64,000 nt of DNA from JAMQKA01 sp043951865 (GTDB lineage Bacteria > Bacteroidota > Rhodothermia > Balneolales > Balneolaceae). Within the stretch, counting starts at the first letter, position 1, and each line of letters starts with the position of its first letter. Below, in pieces: positions 26,263 to 35,873 of the stretch. The stretch is taken from the NCBI RefSeq assembly GCF_043951865.1, contig NZ_JBINJF010000006.1, positions 1 to 64,000 of the forward strand. The letters run 5' to 3'. Made by a program: the position numbers and the translations under genes. The notes beneath the pieces are model-generated. The model had not been told where the DNA came from, ran no database searches, and worked only from the letters and a program-made list of their open reading frames with translations.

Positions 26263-27864
26263 TTACCAGACTTGTTGCTGAGGCTCCCTTTTTATAATGT
26301 TGGGTGAAACGTCCTCGCCGAATTCAATTTGACTGGCGGGAAAGTTCGGCATAAAAATACTCCCGGTATAGGAGCCCTGAAGCAGTATCGGAGCGGTGTT
26401 ATCCATCATGCTGTCGCTGAGAGCCACATTTTCGAAATACATCTCATACACGTCATTCACAATCATTGCCCGCTCTTCTGACTGAATATCAACATTATGA
26501 AGAGTCAGGTTCTTGACTCGTTCAATTCTTGCGCCCTCACCCGCATTACTTACCTGAATATTTTGCAGGGTGATATTCTCAAGCCACTTTTCCGGCAGGC
26601 CAATCAGTGATATCGCCGTTGGCACGCTGTCAATTTGCACATCCCGTATCTCGATATTGCGAATCAGCGGGGCGGGACCAGTGGCCTCGGGACCGGTATA
26701 AAACGTGTTGAAATTGATGGCCTGGTTTTCGATATCCCGCATCCGGATGTTGCGGATAAAAATATCCTCAATGACGTTGCCCCGGCCGCGCTCGGTTTTG
26801 AACCGGATTCCGCGGTCGGCTCCCTCAAAGTACGCATTGTGAACATATACATTGTTGATACCACCCGAAGTTTCGCTGCCAAAGACAATACCCCCGCTGC
26901 CGGTGCGGACATCGCGAGCCTCAAAATTACGCACCACCACATTTTTTGTCGGTATATCGATCTGCAACCCCTCTTCGTTAAACCCTGATTTAAGGACAAC
27001 CGCATCATCGCCGGTTTCAAAATGGTTGTATTCGACGAGAATATCCCTCGAGGAATCCAGCACCACCCCGTCTCCATTGGGGGCATCCAGGCTGTTGACG
27101 GTAATATTCCGTATAATCGCCCGCTTGCTGTAGACCAGATGTACATTCCACATCGGGCTGTCATTGAGGGTGATCCCTTCCACCAGGATATCTTCCGATT
27201 TCCAGAATACCATAAAGTTGGGACGCATACCCTCATTTCCTGCTCCCTTTCCAAAATCACGGCGCGACAACGGCACTTTCGTGGCGATACCCCGAGGGGG
27301 AGCCCCGTGCTCTTCAAACCAGCTCCACCAGTGGGCTCCCTGTGCATCCAGCGTGCCCCGGCCGATGACTGCAACATTTTTTACATTCCGGGCATAAATC
27401 AGCGGAGAGTAGTTATACGCTTCAACTCCTTCATAGCGCTGCGGGACCACCGGCAGGTAATCCTCTTTATCCGTACTGAAATACACGGTAGCCCCATCGG
27501 CAATATAAAGATTGATATTGCTCATCAAGTGAATGGGTCCCGTCAACCATCCTCCTTTGGGGATAACAATCGTTCCCCCGCCGATGTCGTGCGCCGCCTC
27601 AATAGCCCGATGAATCGCCCCGGTATTTTTAAAGGAAGAATCCTTCTCCAACGGCACAGCTCCGTAATCCTGAATATTGAACGTAGTGTCTGGGAATCCC
27701 GGTCGCTGCAGCTCCGCCATCGGGAACGGGGCGTCGAGCGGCTCAATATCTTTGGTAATTACCCGCTGCTGGGCAAAAAGATCCATACCCGGAGCAGATA
27801 CTGCGCAAATAATTATTGTGGCACACAATACGTTCCCGTAAAACTTGAATAAAGAATGCTGCAT
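26263..27864 (-). CDS. Glycoside hydrolase family 28 (pectin-type) enzyme with atypical active site
   Basis: This 533-residue exported right-handed beta-helix protein, with a signal peptide at about 1-31, belongs to the polygalacturonase family. The N-terminal block VTYFSTDKEDYLPVV and WSWFEEHG are typical of Bacteroidota members. Of the four GH28 motifs, the Asp of NTD survives (PNGDGVVLD), GDDAV is intact, and RGIRFKT matches R-x-K. The third motif, normally GHG, reads TGSGGIVFGSE, so the catalytic-site His is Ser. The protein may act on a different galacturonan or rhamnogalacturonan bond, or be altered in activity. No partner genes flank it. Confidence 0.82.
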   Translation of the reverse strand: MQHSLFKFYGNVLCATIIICAVSAPGMDLFAQQRVITKDIEPLDAPFPMAELQRPGFPDTTFNIQDYGAVPLEKDSSFKNTGAIHRAIEAAHDIGGGTIVIPKGGWLTGPIHLMSNINLYIADGATVYFSTDKEDYLPVVPQRYEGVEAYNYSPLIYARNVKNVAVIGRGTLDAQGAHWWSWFEEHGAPPRGIATKVPLSRRDFGKGAGNEGMRPNFMVFWKSEDILVEGITLNDSPMWNVHLVYSKRAIIRNITVNSLDAPNGDGVVLDSSRDILVEYNHFETGDDAVVLKSGFNEEGLQIDIPTKNVVVRNFEARDVRTGSGGIVFGSETSGGINNVYVHNAYFEGADRGIRFKTERGRGNVIEDIFIRNIRMRDIENQAINFNTFYTGPEATGPAPLIRNIEIRDVQIDSVPTAISLIGLPEKWLENITLQNIQVSNAGEGARIERVKNLTLHNVDIQSEERAMIVNDVYEMYFENVALSDSMMDNTAPILLQGSYTGSIFMPNFPASQIEFGEDVSPNIIKREPQQQVW

Positions 27865-28303
27865 TCTGATTTACCCCTTTTGTCTGAGTTATTTTGCTCT
27901 GATAAATTCCGTCTATGAAAATATACTATCGCAACAAATGAGCCAGGACCACCTGTAAAGGCTACCCACTGTAAAGGCTACCCAAATGTTAGAAATTATT
28001 TTTGAGAAGACAAGAACTGCTTTGTCTTGAAACCTTATCCAGACTCTTGCTTGGTTCTGTACCTTTAATATTGCGCAAGGGATGCATCCCGCGTATTTGC
28101 CGTTCCAAGTCATGCAACACAGATGGAACGGAAGTCCCTCCCGCGAGAGAATATTTTTTCGTTTCACCGCCCTGAGACGAGGCAAGCCCGCCAAATTTAA
28201 ATAATCCAGGTAAATTGATAACAGCACGGCCCGAAAACAGCGTAAGCGCCAGTGAGGGATGATCCGTACTCACACGCACCGGAAACAGAAATACCGGTCG
28301 CTG
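27865..28303. other. Structured intergenic region with hairpins and a duplicated 16-mer
   Basis: This gap of about 440 bp lies upstream of the GH28 gene and downstream of the YbaK gene. I see no credible gene. It carries two tandem copies of CTGTAAAGGCTACCCA (27953-27984), then three hairpins: AAGACAA/TTGTCTT (28007-28028), the perfect palindrome GGGATGCATCCC (28079-28090) and CCGTTCCA/TGGAACGG (28100-28131). Such a series suggests a structured RNA leader or a repeat element. The family is unknown to me. Confidence 0.5.
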
Positions 28304-28777
28304 TCAAGCCTGTTTTTTGACTGAAACGTGAATTATTTCAGGAGCTACCAGCTCTTTGTAGTCATCAAAGGAAATCCGGATAAGTTCCCTGTGTGTGCCG
28401 GCGTTAAACGCAATTTCCTCATCTTCGGTCAGGGATTCAGCTACTATGGTTTCCATATCGTAGAGATTGCCAAAAGGGGGCATGGCACCCAGTTCGCAAT
28501 CCGGGAATAACCCGTTGAATTCCTGTTCAGAAGCCAGCTCCACCTCATCCGCCTGCAGCTCTTGCTTGACCAGCTCAAAGTCCACCTGGTGGGTGGAAGG
28601 TAGCACCAGCATTTTGAGATCCCCATCCACCTTCAGCATTACGGTTTTGGCCATCTCTTTACCCGGTATATGGGCCGAGGCCGCGACCTCCTGGGCCGTA
28701 AACGCCTTCGAGTGCTTTATTACGACATACTTTTTATCGTTCTCATCCAGATATTTTGTTAATCTGCTTAATGGCAT
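28304..28777 (-). CDS. YbaK/EbsC aminoacyl-tRNA deacylase-family protein
   Basis: Proteins of this family hydrolyse mischarged Cys-tRNA(Pro) or Ala-tRNA(Pro) in trans. I chose ATG 28777 (157 residues) because GGGAGG lies seven bases upstream. Expected motifs are present: HSKAFTAQEVAASAHIPGKEMAKTVMLKVDG with the conserved Lys, LPSTHQVDFE, and GAMPPFG, which matches the GxxxPFG loop. The exact specificity (YbaK, ProXp-ala or other) is not clear from the sequence. It is transcribed toward the structured region and GH28. Confidence 0.85.
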   Translation of the reverse strand: MPLSRLTKYLDENDKKYVVIKHSKAFTAQEVAASAHIPGKEMAKTVMLKVDGDLKMLVLPSTHQVDFELVKQELQADEVELASEQEFNGLFPDCELGAMPPFGNLYDMETIVAESLTEDEEIAFNAGTHRELIRISFDDYKELVAPEIIHVSVKKQA

Positions 28778-28956
28778 CACAACCTCCCGTCTTTGTTGAT
28801 CAGAATATGTAACATACCTAACACACAAGTTAGGGAATACGTTTTATCGATCTCTCGGGAAACAAAAACCGGGGATAAAATTATGGTCTTGCGCTTGCAT
28901 AACTGTCCAAAACCCGTCAATTTTCCGGCTCACAACTTTGAAAAAACAGTCCACGC

Positions 28957-29982
28957 ATGAAGACTCCAGCATTCAACCTGATTTCCCCAATTTCGACAGC
29001 CATCTTGCTTTTTATGCTCTTTGGCTCGGTATCAATGACTAACGCACAAACGCAAGCCGGGTGGCACACGCTCTCTTCCGACACAGAACCTCACCACCGG
29101 CACGAAAATGCCTACGCAGCGGTCGACAACAAGCTCTACCTGCTGGGGGGACGGGGAGAACGCCCCGTGGATATCTATGACCCCGGCACCGACAGCTGGT
29201 CAACCGGCGCCACTCCTCCACTGCCGATGCACCACTTCCAGGCGGTCAGTTACGAGGGCAAGATCTACGTCATGGGCGCACTGACGGGCGGCTACCCGGA
29301 TGAAGACCCCGTACCCAACGTCTATATTTATGATCCTCAAGCGGATCAGTGGACCAGGGGGCCCGCTATTCCCAAAGATCGACGGCGGGGGGCTGCGGGA
29401 GCGATCGCCCATAATGGGAAAATCTATCTTGTAGGCGGCATCCAGAACGGCCACATTGACGGGCATGTGCGCTGGTTCGATTCGTTTGATCCGGAAACCG
29501 GAGAGTGGACCAGGCTGGCTGATGCTCCCCGCTATCGCGATCATTTCCAGGTTTCCATTATTGATGGAAAGCTCTACGCCGCCGGCGGGCGACGAACCTC
29601 CCAGGCCACCGGTGAGACGTTCCAGCTCACCATCCCGGAAGTGGATGTTTATGATTTTGCGACCGGCACCTGGTCTCCGCTCCCCCCTTCCGGTGACCTT
29701 CCGACCGAACGGGCCGGTACTACTGCCATCTCGGTGGGAGCCAATCTCATTGTTATTGGCGGTGAAAGCGGAGCACAACAGCAGGCCCACGCAGAAGTAG
29801 AAGCCTATAATACCGAGACCCGCGAGTGGACCGCTCTTCCCTCACTGAATACCGGTCGGCACGGGACCCAGGCGGTGGTTTACGACGGTAACATTTATAT
29901 TGCTGCGGGGTCCAAAGTGCGCGGTGCCGATGAAGTCAACACCCAGGAAGTGCTCACCATCCCGGATTCGCTCCAAAAATAG
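28957..29982 (+). CDS. Secreted Kelch-repeat protein
   Basis: This is a 341-residue exported six-bladed beta-propeller. A signal peptide covers about 1-31 (ending TNAQ). Kelch units recur with the pattern of a turn Gly-Gly (LYLLGGRGE, IYLVGGIQN, LYAAGGRRT, LIVIGGESG) followed by YDPxTDxW-like strands. Each blade has the double glycine, tyrosine and tryptophan typical of Kelch and galactose-oxidase-like propellers. No catalytic residues can be assigned; a carbohydrate-binding or envelope scaffold role is likely. It converges on the permease gene 20 bp away. Confidence 0.82.
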   Translation: MKTPAFNLISPISTAILLFMLFGSVSMTNAQTQAGWHTLSSDTEPHHRHENAYAAVDNKLYLLGGRGERPVDIYDPGTDSWSTGATPPLPMHHFQAVSYEGKIYVMGALTGGYPDEDPVPNVYIYDPQADQWTRGPAIPKDRRRGAAGAIAHNGKIYLVGGIQNGHIDGHVRWFDSFDPETGEWTRLADAPRYRDHFQVSIIDGKLYAAGGRRTSQATGETFQLTIPEVDVYDFATGTWSPLPPSGDLPTERAGTTAISVGANLIVIGGESGAQQQAHAEVEAYNTETREWTALPSLNTGRHGTQAVVYDGNIYIAAGSKVRGADEVNTQEVLTIPDSLQK

Positions 29983-30002
29983 CACCTTGAGAAGCCGTCA
30001 AA

Positions 30003-31247
30003 TCACTCGTACCGCAATGACTCAACGGGGTCAAGCGAAGCGGCTTTTCGGGCGGGGAAAAAGCCCGCGGCAACACCGACTGCCACCAGTACAGCAGCAC
30101 AAAGCAGTGCTATGGCGGTTGAGAGCTCAGGCTGCGTGAGAAACTGCATAGCCCCGTCATCGGCGGGAATGCTGCGTACAGCCGCAATAACAGCTGTCGA
30201 AAAAGCCAGGCCGATGCCACCCCCTGCCAGCGAAATTGCAAGTGCTTCAAACATAAATTGAATCTGGACATGAAGCCGGCGGGCCCCCACCGCCAGTTTA
30301 ATACCGATTTCACGGGTTCGTTCTTTTACAACTACATACATGATGTTGGCGATACCCACCCCCGCAATGCAGAGCGTGAATAAACCGACTACGCCCAGAA
30401 AAATCTGTATGCCCAGCATCACCATCCGGATATTCGCCGCTGTTTCTATGGTATCCCAAATGGATATGGCATTGGGGTCGGCCGGGTCAAACTTGTAGCG
30501 ATTGGCCAGCAGGCGGGTAACCTCCTGCTTTACCTGCTCTATCTCCTGGGTTGAACGCGGGCGTATCAGCATGTGGTTGATATTTTGGCTGCCGTAAACA
30601 GCTTTGAAGGTGGAAGCCGGTATAATGGCGCGGTCGGCATCGGGCCCGTTGTTCATGCTGTTCTGTATTTTCGGGATCATAACGCCGATCACCGTAAACG
30701 GCATACCGTCCAGTTTTACCTGCTTGCCCACAGGCGATTCATCCCCGAAGAGCTGGGCGGCAATGTCATTTCCGAGGAACACCACCCGCCGCCGGTATTT
30801 CTCATCCAGGTCGTTTAAAAATCGTCCTTTCTCCGCCGGATACATCGACCGCAATTCTACAAATGAGGGATACACCCCCTCCATATACGTGGTGCGCTTC
30901 ATCAGGTCGGTCTGCAGGCTCGTGCCCCATTTGCCGTACGAAGGACTTATTTTTTCGATCGCCGGTATTGCCCGCTCCAGCATCTCCACATCTTCCAGCT
31001 TGTATCGTATGGACCGCCCCTTGGGCAGCCCCTCGTACTCCTTGCTGGTGGTGCCGCCATAGACCATCAGAATATTGTCATACGCGTTGGTAAAACCGGC
31101 CGACATTACGTTTTTGACCCCCTCCCCGAACGCCAGCAGCAACACCACCGCAATTGTTCCCCACGCAATGGAGAACATCGTCAAAAATGACCGGAGTTTC
31201 TGTATGCGCAAGTCATTAATAAATTCCTGGAATAATACTTTCCACAT
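30003..31247 (-). CDS. MacB/FtsX-type ABC transporter permease (module 1, second)
   Basis: This is the membrane component of a MacB-like efflux or lipoprotein-type exporter. The 414-residue protein has an N-terminal membrane helix (about 18-42), a large periplasmic MacB-PCD domain, then three C-terminal helices (about 285-390) with the FtsX signature TREIGIKLAVGA and a closing DPVESLRYE. The next gene upstream is a second permease 22 bp away, and an adaptor precedes that. No ATPase gene is in this module. Confidence 0.88.
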   Translation of the reverse strand: MWKVLFQEFINDLRIQKLRSFLTMFSIAWGTIAVVLLLAFGEGVKNVMSAGFTNAYDNILMVYGGTTSKEYEGLPKGRSIRYKLEDVEMLERAIPAIEKISPSYGKWGTSLQTDLMKRTTYMEGVYPSFVELRSMYPAEKGRFLNDLDEKYRRRVVFLGNDIAAQLFGDESPVGKQVKLDGMPFTVIGVMIPKIQNSMNNGPDADRAIIPASTFKAVYGSQNINHMLIRPRSTQEIEQVKQEVTRLLANRYKFDPADPNAISIWDTIETAANIRMVMLGIQIFLGVVGLFTLCIAGVGIANIMYVVVKERTREIGIKLAVGARRLHVQIQFMFEALAISLAGGGIGLAFSTAVIAAVRSIPADDGAMQFLTQPELSTAIALLCAAVLVAVGVAAGFFPARKAASLDPVESLRYE

Positions 31248-31269
31248 ATCGTTATCCTTTTTATCAGGT

Positions 31270-32508
31270 TCAGGCGATCTGCCGCAGACATTCGGCTGGT
31301 TCCAGTTTTGCAGCTTTTCGCGCGGGGAAATATCCTGCCAGCAGGGCGATCACCGAAAGGAGAACAACGGTAACCGCAACCACCGCAAAAGAGATTTCCG
31401 GCTGACCCACCTCCTGCTCTATCGGGAGCAGGCCTGCCAGTTCGACCATCCCGACCGAAATAAGGAATCCCAGCAGGGCGCCGATCATGACGATAGCGAA
31501 ACTCTCCAGGAAAAACTGGCCCAGTATAGTCCTTTGCGTGGCCCCGATAGCCCGCTTAATGCCGATCTCCCCGGTTTTTTCCTTGACTACCACAAACATG
31601 ATATTAGCCACGCCGATCCCCCCGACGGTCAGGGTAAAAGCCCCGATGATTCCCATAAACAGGTTAAATCCGATAAAGAAATAGTTCAAAAATTTATCCA
31701 TCTCATTAGTATCCCAGATAAATACGGCATCCTGGTCGGTGGGGTCGAAGGTGTGAATAGTGCTGAGAGTATTATATACGCTGGCGGTCACAAACTCAGA
31801 AGCCTCCGGGTCGTCGTACCGGAAGATCAGGTTGTTCAGGTACACATCCCCAAAGAGCGACTGGTAGGTCGTATTTGGTATGAAGATGCAGTCTTCATCG
31901 CGACTGCCATAGGATGAGTTCTGCACTTTGGGCTTCATGACGCCCACAATGGTAAAGGGTGACTGGGCAATATAGATTGTCTCCCCGATAGCGGGTGCAT
32001 CTCCCATCAGCAACGTCTTCAGCTTGTCGCCGATCACGGCCACCCTGCGTCGCAGCTCCACATCCCGCCGGTTAATATAGCGTCCTCCGTCGTCCGGAAT
32101 AATGTTACGCATCTCCCCGTACTTCTCATTTGCCCCGATAATATTGGGAAGCGTTCGATTGTTTTTATAGCGAACCGGTGTGCCATAGCGCCTGAACTCC
32201 GGGCTGATACTGGTAATCTGGGGGATTTGGGCTTCCAGGATTTCGGCATCACGCGGGGTGAACCGAATTCTTCGCCCGTCGGGGTACCCCTTGTACGGCT
32301 TGGTCGTCTGGTTGGGGAAAAGTATTACGATGCCCTGCCCCATACCGTGCATGTTTTTTCGATTCTGTTTTTCCAGTCCCATCCCGAACGCAAGCAGCAC
32401 CACCACGGAAACGGTTCCCCACGTAATTCCGAGTATAGTCAGCGTTGACCGTAACTTCTGGGCTTTCAGGTCCACCCAAAACTGCTGTAAAAAGGCCCAT
32501 ATCGACAT
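31270..32508 (-). CDS. MacB/FtsX-type ABC transporter permease (module 1, first)
   Basis: This is a 412-residue MacB-type permease. I place the start at ATG 32508, where GGAG lies seven bases upstream and the N-terminal amphipathic segment (MSIWAFLQQFW) begins; the frame is open to 32550 inside the adaptor gene. It has one N-terminal helix, a MacB-PCD periplasmic domain and three C-terminal helices with TGEIGIKRAIGAT. The adaptor precedes it by 13 bp and the next permease follows after 22 bp. Confidence 0.88.
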   Translation of the reverse strand: MSIWAFLQQFWVDLKAQKLRSTLTILGITWGTVSVVVLLAFGMGLEKQNRKNMHGMGQGIVILFPNQTTKPYKGYPDGRRIRFTPRDAEILEAQIPQITSISPEFRRYGTPVRYKNNRTLPNIIGANEKYGEMRNIIPDDGGRYINRRDVELRRRVAVIGDKLKTLLMGDAPAIGETIYIAQSPFTIVGVMKPKVQNSSYGSRDEDCIFIPNTTYQSLFGDVYLNNLIFRYDDPEASEFVTASVYNTLSTIHTFDPTDQDAVFIWDTNEMDKFLNYFFIGFNLFMGIIGAFTLTVGGIGVANIMFVVVKEKTGEIGIKRAIGATQRTILGQFFLESFAIVMIGALLGFLISVGMVELAGLLPIEQEVGQPEISFAVVAVTVVLLSVIALLAGYFPARKAAKLEPAECLRQIA

Positions 32509-32521
32509 CGTTGATCTCCGG

Positions 32522-33616
32522 TTACTCAATCTCTTTCGCTTCTTTTTCAATCACTTTTTCGCCCTCGGCAAGCCCCTCTTTCACTTCCACGTTGATCGCA
32601 TCGCTGAGTCCCATCTCGATGACCCGATCTTCCCGGGAACCGTCGGCCAGCAGCACGTTTACATGTGCGGTATCTCCCCGAAAGGTGATCAGCCGTTCCG
32701 GGATCGTGAGTACGTTATCTCGCTCCTCCACCATAATTTCGGCATTCGCGGAATATCCGGCCCGGAGCACATTTCCCCCCAGGTCAGTGAGCATTATTTC
32801 AATAGGAAAAACGATAGTGTTGTCCTCATCACGGGATTTAAGCGAAATCTTTGAAAGAACTCCCCGTACCTCGGCATCCGGCAGCGCCCCGATTTTGATA
32901 TCTGCCTGCATGCCCTCCTGCAGCTTTCCGACATCTATTTCATCCACCGTTCCCCGGAACAAAAGGTCGTCCATATCCGCCATGGTCATCAATACGGTCC
33001 CTTCCTGGTATGAGGTAAGCGGCACCACAGGATCACCGATTTCAATGGCTTTCTCCAGTATGTAGCCGGAAATCGGGGCTGTAACGACAGACTTAATCTC
33101 CTGTCCATAGGTCGTAATGCTTCCCTTTTCAATCAGGTCCAGCCGTTCCCGGGCGGCCTGCAGGTTTACCCGGGCCTGCTGGTACGACTGGTCTGTTTCC
33201 TCATACAGCCGATCCGCAATCAATCCTTTCTCCTTTAATTTGGAGATCCGCTCAAATTCGGTTTCCGCGTTGTTGAACGACAACTGCATGCGTTCCAGCT
33301 CCCGGCGGGCGTCCACCAGCTCCTGCGGGGTCGGCGTCGGTTTGATCTCCATCAGCGGTTCGCCGGCTTCAATGTATTCTCCCGCCTCGGCATACAGCTT
33401 CTCCACCACTCCCGATATTTTGGATTTTACGTCCACCTCTACTCGTGGTTCTATGGCTCCCACTGCAATGGCGATATCCTGCAGCTTGCTGCGGTTTACC
33501 TCCACCGTTTTTACTTCTTCCTGGTCGGTGTTATCGTTTTGTACCATCGCAAAGACAGCCATTCCCACTGCGCCGATGACTATGATCCCTATTGTAATTT
33601 TAAGCCATTTTTTCAT
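32522..33616 (-). CDS. MacA/HlyD-type periplasmic adaptor (module 1)
   Basis: This 364-residue adaptor bridges the inner-membrane transporter and an outer-membrane channel. It has an N-terminal membrane anchor (5-26), a lipoyl half-motif (IEPRVEVDVKSKISGVVEKLYAEAGEYIEAGEPLMEI), a coiled-coil hairpin (about 100-165, EEL- and Arg-rich), a second lipoyl half (VVTAPISGYI) and beta-barrel and membrane-proximal domains. It is the first gene of the run adaptor-permease-permease. It is a paralogue of the adaptor at 53303-54706. Confidence 0.88.
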   Translation of the reverse strand: MKKWLKITIGIIVIGAVGMAVFAMVQNDNTDQEEVKTVEVNRSKLQDIAIAVGAIEPRVEVDVKSKISGVVEKLYAEAGEYIEAGEPLMEIKPTPTPQELVDARRELERMQLSFNNAETEFERISKLKEKGLIADRLYEETDQSYQQARVNLQAARERLDLIEKGSITTYGQEIKSVVTAPISGYILEKAIEIGDPVVPLTSYQEGTVLMTMADMDDLLFRGTVDEIDVGKLQEGMQADIKIGALPDAEVRGVLSKISLKSRDEDNTIVFPIEIMLTDLGGNVLRAGYSANAEIMVEERDNVLTIPERLITFRGDTAHVNVLLADGSREDRVIEMGLSDAINVEVKEGLAEGEKVIEKEAKEIE

Positions 33617-33907
33617 ATCAGATATCTTTTGGTCGATTATAAAGTTGGGGTTTTGATATGAGCTTCCCTTTCAAATTAAACATACCTGCTCTACGGCTTT
33701 GGGATACGCAAGGTTGCAGGCAGCCAGTTATTTTATTTTCTCTGGCCACAGGAAGGAATACATTTTAGCTTTTCCGGGCACAAGCTTATTTTCCAGCTTT
33801 GCCGTTATTCCAAAAAAATGTGAGAATGTCGTGGATAGGAATCTCCCTCTGGGGTCATGAAGATGCCAATCCCTAATCCTGGCAACATGTTAATCCAAAA
33901 CCATTTT

Positions 33908-34591
33908 ATGCGATCTCGACTTTTGCTATCCCTCCTGCTCCTGTTTTCTCTCTCATTTACGGGCTGCACCGGCAGTACTGAAAAAGATCAGCTGCCCGGC
34001 GAAGTTACGCCGTCAGCTCCGCAGCCCACCGGCAAAACCCTGGTTTATGACTGCCTCGTGGAGTGGGACCTGGTGGTGAAAGTGGATACCAGTGATGCCT
34101 GGCTGATACTCCCGGACACCACGGTGCATCTCCCCCGGCGCAGGTCGGCTTCGGGAGCACGGTTTATGTCTGAAGGCGGGGATTATATGTACTGGTCGAA
34201 AGGCGATGATGCGATCATCGAGATCGACGACAAAAGCTACGGCTACTGCGACCTGGACCCGGAGGAAGCGGTCTGGCAGGATGCCAAATTCCGGGGAGCT
34301 GCGTTTCGGGCTTCCGGGTTTGAGCCGGGGTGGCACCTTGAACTATTTCCAGACACCACTACCTTTGTCCTTGACTATGGCGAATATTCATTCTCCGCAC
34401 CCACTACGGAACCCGATTACAACCCGGATAGCACGGAGACAGTATACCAGATGAATGCGGCGGATCACCATATCTCGATCAGGATAACGGCTGAAGAGTG
34501 TATCGCCCCTTCGGGCAAGGAGTTTCCTTCTACCACCCTGTTAACGGTTGATGACAAAACCTACCGCGGCTGTGGACGGTCATTTGAGTGA
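33908..34591 (+). CDS. Lipoprotein with MliC-like and COG3650-like domains
   Basis: This is a 227-residue lipoprotein. I start it at ATG 33908 because a clean signal peptide ending FTGC follows; an in-frame ATG at 33857 is also open. The first domain (about 40-115) matches the MliC lysozyme-inhibitor pattern, with YDC at the start, RSASGARF, WSKGDDAII and a closing GYC. The second (about 125-225) matches the COG3650 family, with FRASGFEPGWH and a C-terminal YRGCGR. The cysteine pairs of both domains are kept. The combination suggests envelope protection against c-type lysozyme, which is inferred from the first domain only. Confidence 0.75.
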   Translation: MRSRLLLSLLLLFSLSFTGCTGSTEKDQLPGEVTPSAPQPTGKTLVYDCLVEWDLVVKVDTSDAWLILPDTTVHLPRRRSASGARFMSEGGDYMYWSKGDDAIIEIDDKSYGYCDLDPEEAVWQDAKFRGAAFRASGFEPGWHLELFPDTTTFVLDYGEYSFSAPTTEPDYNPDSTETVYQMNAADHHISIRITAEECIAPSGKEFPSTTLLTVDDKTYRGCGRSFE

Positions 34592-34782
34592 CTGGGGACT
34601 TTCCCGGACGTTGAGCTGCCACGATTTTTTTAAGAAGTCCCGGGAGTCTGCATGCCTCTCATTTTTTAACGACCTTGAATGTAAAAGCACCAGAAACAGC
34701 TATATCGCCTCATGTAATTCAGTCGGTTGCTTTTCCTTATATTGCAGTAATCAATCATTACAAAACATCAGGATATCGGGAT

Positions 34783-35520
34783 ATGGAATCTGAAACTACA
34801 GATAAACTGGCGGTACTCATCGACGCTGACAATGCCCAGCCCTCGATCGTTGAGGGATTGCTTGCAGAAGTGGCCAAATTTGGAACGGCCAACGTAAAAC
34901 GGATCTACGGCGACTGGACCTCCCCGCGACTCAGCAGCTGGAAAGAGGTGCTGCTTCAGCACTCAATACAGCCGATCCAGCAGTTTGGCTATACGAAGGG
35001 GAAAAATGCCACCGACAGTGCCATGATCATCGATGCGATGGACCTGCTCTACTCAGACAAGTTTGACGGGTTCTGCCTGGTTTCCAGTGACAGTGATTTC
35101 ACCAAGCTGGCGGCCCGGCTTCGTGAATCCGGCCTGGTGGTGTATGGATTCGGCGAACAAAAAACGCCCGAACCTTTTGTAGCGGCCTGCGACAAATTTG
35201 TGTATACCGAGGTACTGCGCGACGAAGAGGACGACAAGCCCCAGATGAAGCGCCGCTCCACCAACGAGCTGAAGCAGGATACCAAGCTGGTAAACCTGCT
35301 CCGCAATGCCGTAGAGGCCTCGTCCGACGAAACAAACTGGGCGCACCTGGGGCCGGTGGGCAGCTATATTGCCAAGCAGTCACCCGATTTCGATCCCCGG
35401 AATTACGGGTATCAAAAACTGGGTGAACTGGTACAGGCCACCAGGCTTTTTGAGATGGAGGAGCGTCCCGTGGGCGAAGGGCAGTCGAAAGCGATCTATA
35501 TTAAAGACAGGCGAAAATGA
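34783..35520 (+). CDS. NYN (PIN-like) RNase domain plus OST-HTH/LOTUS domain protein
   Basis: From ATG 34783 this is a 245-residue cytosolic protein; the frame is open further upstream to 34675. The NYN domain (about 8-150) has the acidic set of PIN-like nucleases: VLIDADNA, KNATDSAMIIDAMDLL and FCLVSSDSDFTKLA. The C-terminal OST-HTH/LOTUS domain (about 165-240) has the YIAKQSPDFDPRNYGYQKLGELVQ pattern known to bind RNA or RNA helicases. A role in RNA turnover or binding is likely but not shown. Downstream is a short 7-8 bp periodic stretch. Confidence 0.85.
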   Translation: MESETTDKLAVLIDADNAQPSIVEGLLAEVAKFGTANVKRIYGDWTSPRLSSWKEVLLQHSIQPIQQFGYTKGKNATDSAMIIDAMDLLYSDKFDGFCLVSSDSDFTKLAARLRESGLVVYGFGEQKTPEPFVAACDKFVYTEVLRDEEDDKPQMKRRSTNELKQDTKLVNLLRNAVEASSDETNWAHLGPVGSYIAKQSPDFDPRNYGYQKLGELVQATRLFEMEERPVGEGQSKAIYIKDRRK

Positions 35521-35656
35521 ATGATTTAGTAAATGAGTGACTGAGTGATTGGAAATTGAATAATAATAGGCCGCAACCAATAAATATAAATTTGAATGTA
35601 TACCTTGTTCGTTATCTCTTGTGCAACGTCCATGTGTTAAAACCGGGGAGAATAGC

Positions 35657-35869
35657 ATGAAATATTCAATGATTTTTTTGACGACCTTTTTTATGCTTGT
35701 TGCTGTCTCTTTTCCGGTGTTGCCCGGCAGACTGGTTATCGCCCACAACATGCGGTATCCCAGTCCAGACCCCGATTATATTGAAGCAATTACACAAAAT
35801 CCCGTGCTCGAAACCATGTTCTTGCTGATGCATGGCGCCGGCATGGGAGTCACCATGAAAAAGCGATAA
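35657..35869 (+). CDS. Small hydrophobic hypothetical protein, 70 aa
   Basis: This 70-residue protein starts at ATG 35657, with GGGAGA seven bases upstream. The first 23 residues form a signal peptide or membrane anchor (MKYSMIFLTTFFMLVAV) and a second hydrophobic stretch (VLETMFLLMHGAGMGV) is near the end. I recognise no family. The next gene begins 4 bp after its stop, so the two are probably expressed together. Confidence 0.6.
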   Translation: MKYSMIFLTTFFMLVAVSFPVLPGRLVIAHNMRYPSPDPDYIEAITQNPVLETMFLLMHGAGMGVTMKKR

Positions 35870-35873
35870 AATC

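Noticed and set aside
27989..28279. 96-residue minus-strand frame in the GH28-YbaK gap
   Set aside because: It runs through the hairpins and lacks any recognisable pattern; the structured DNA explains it better.
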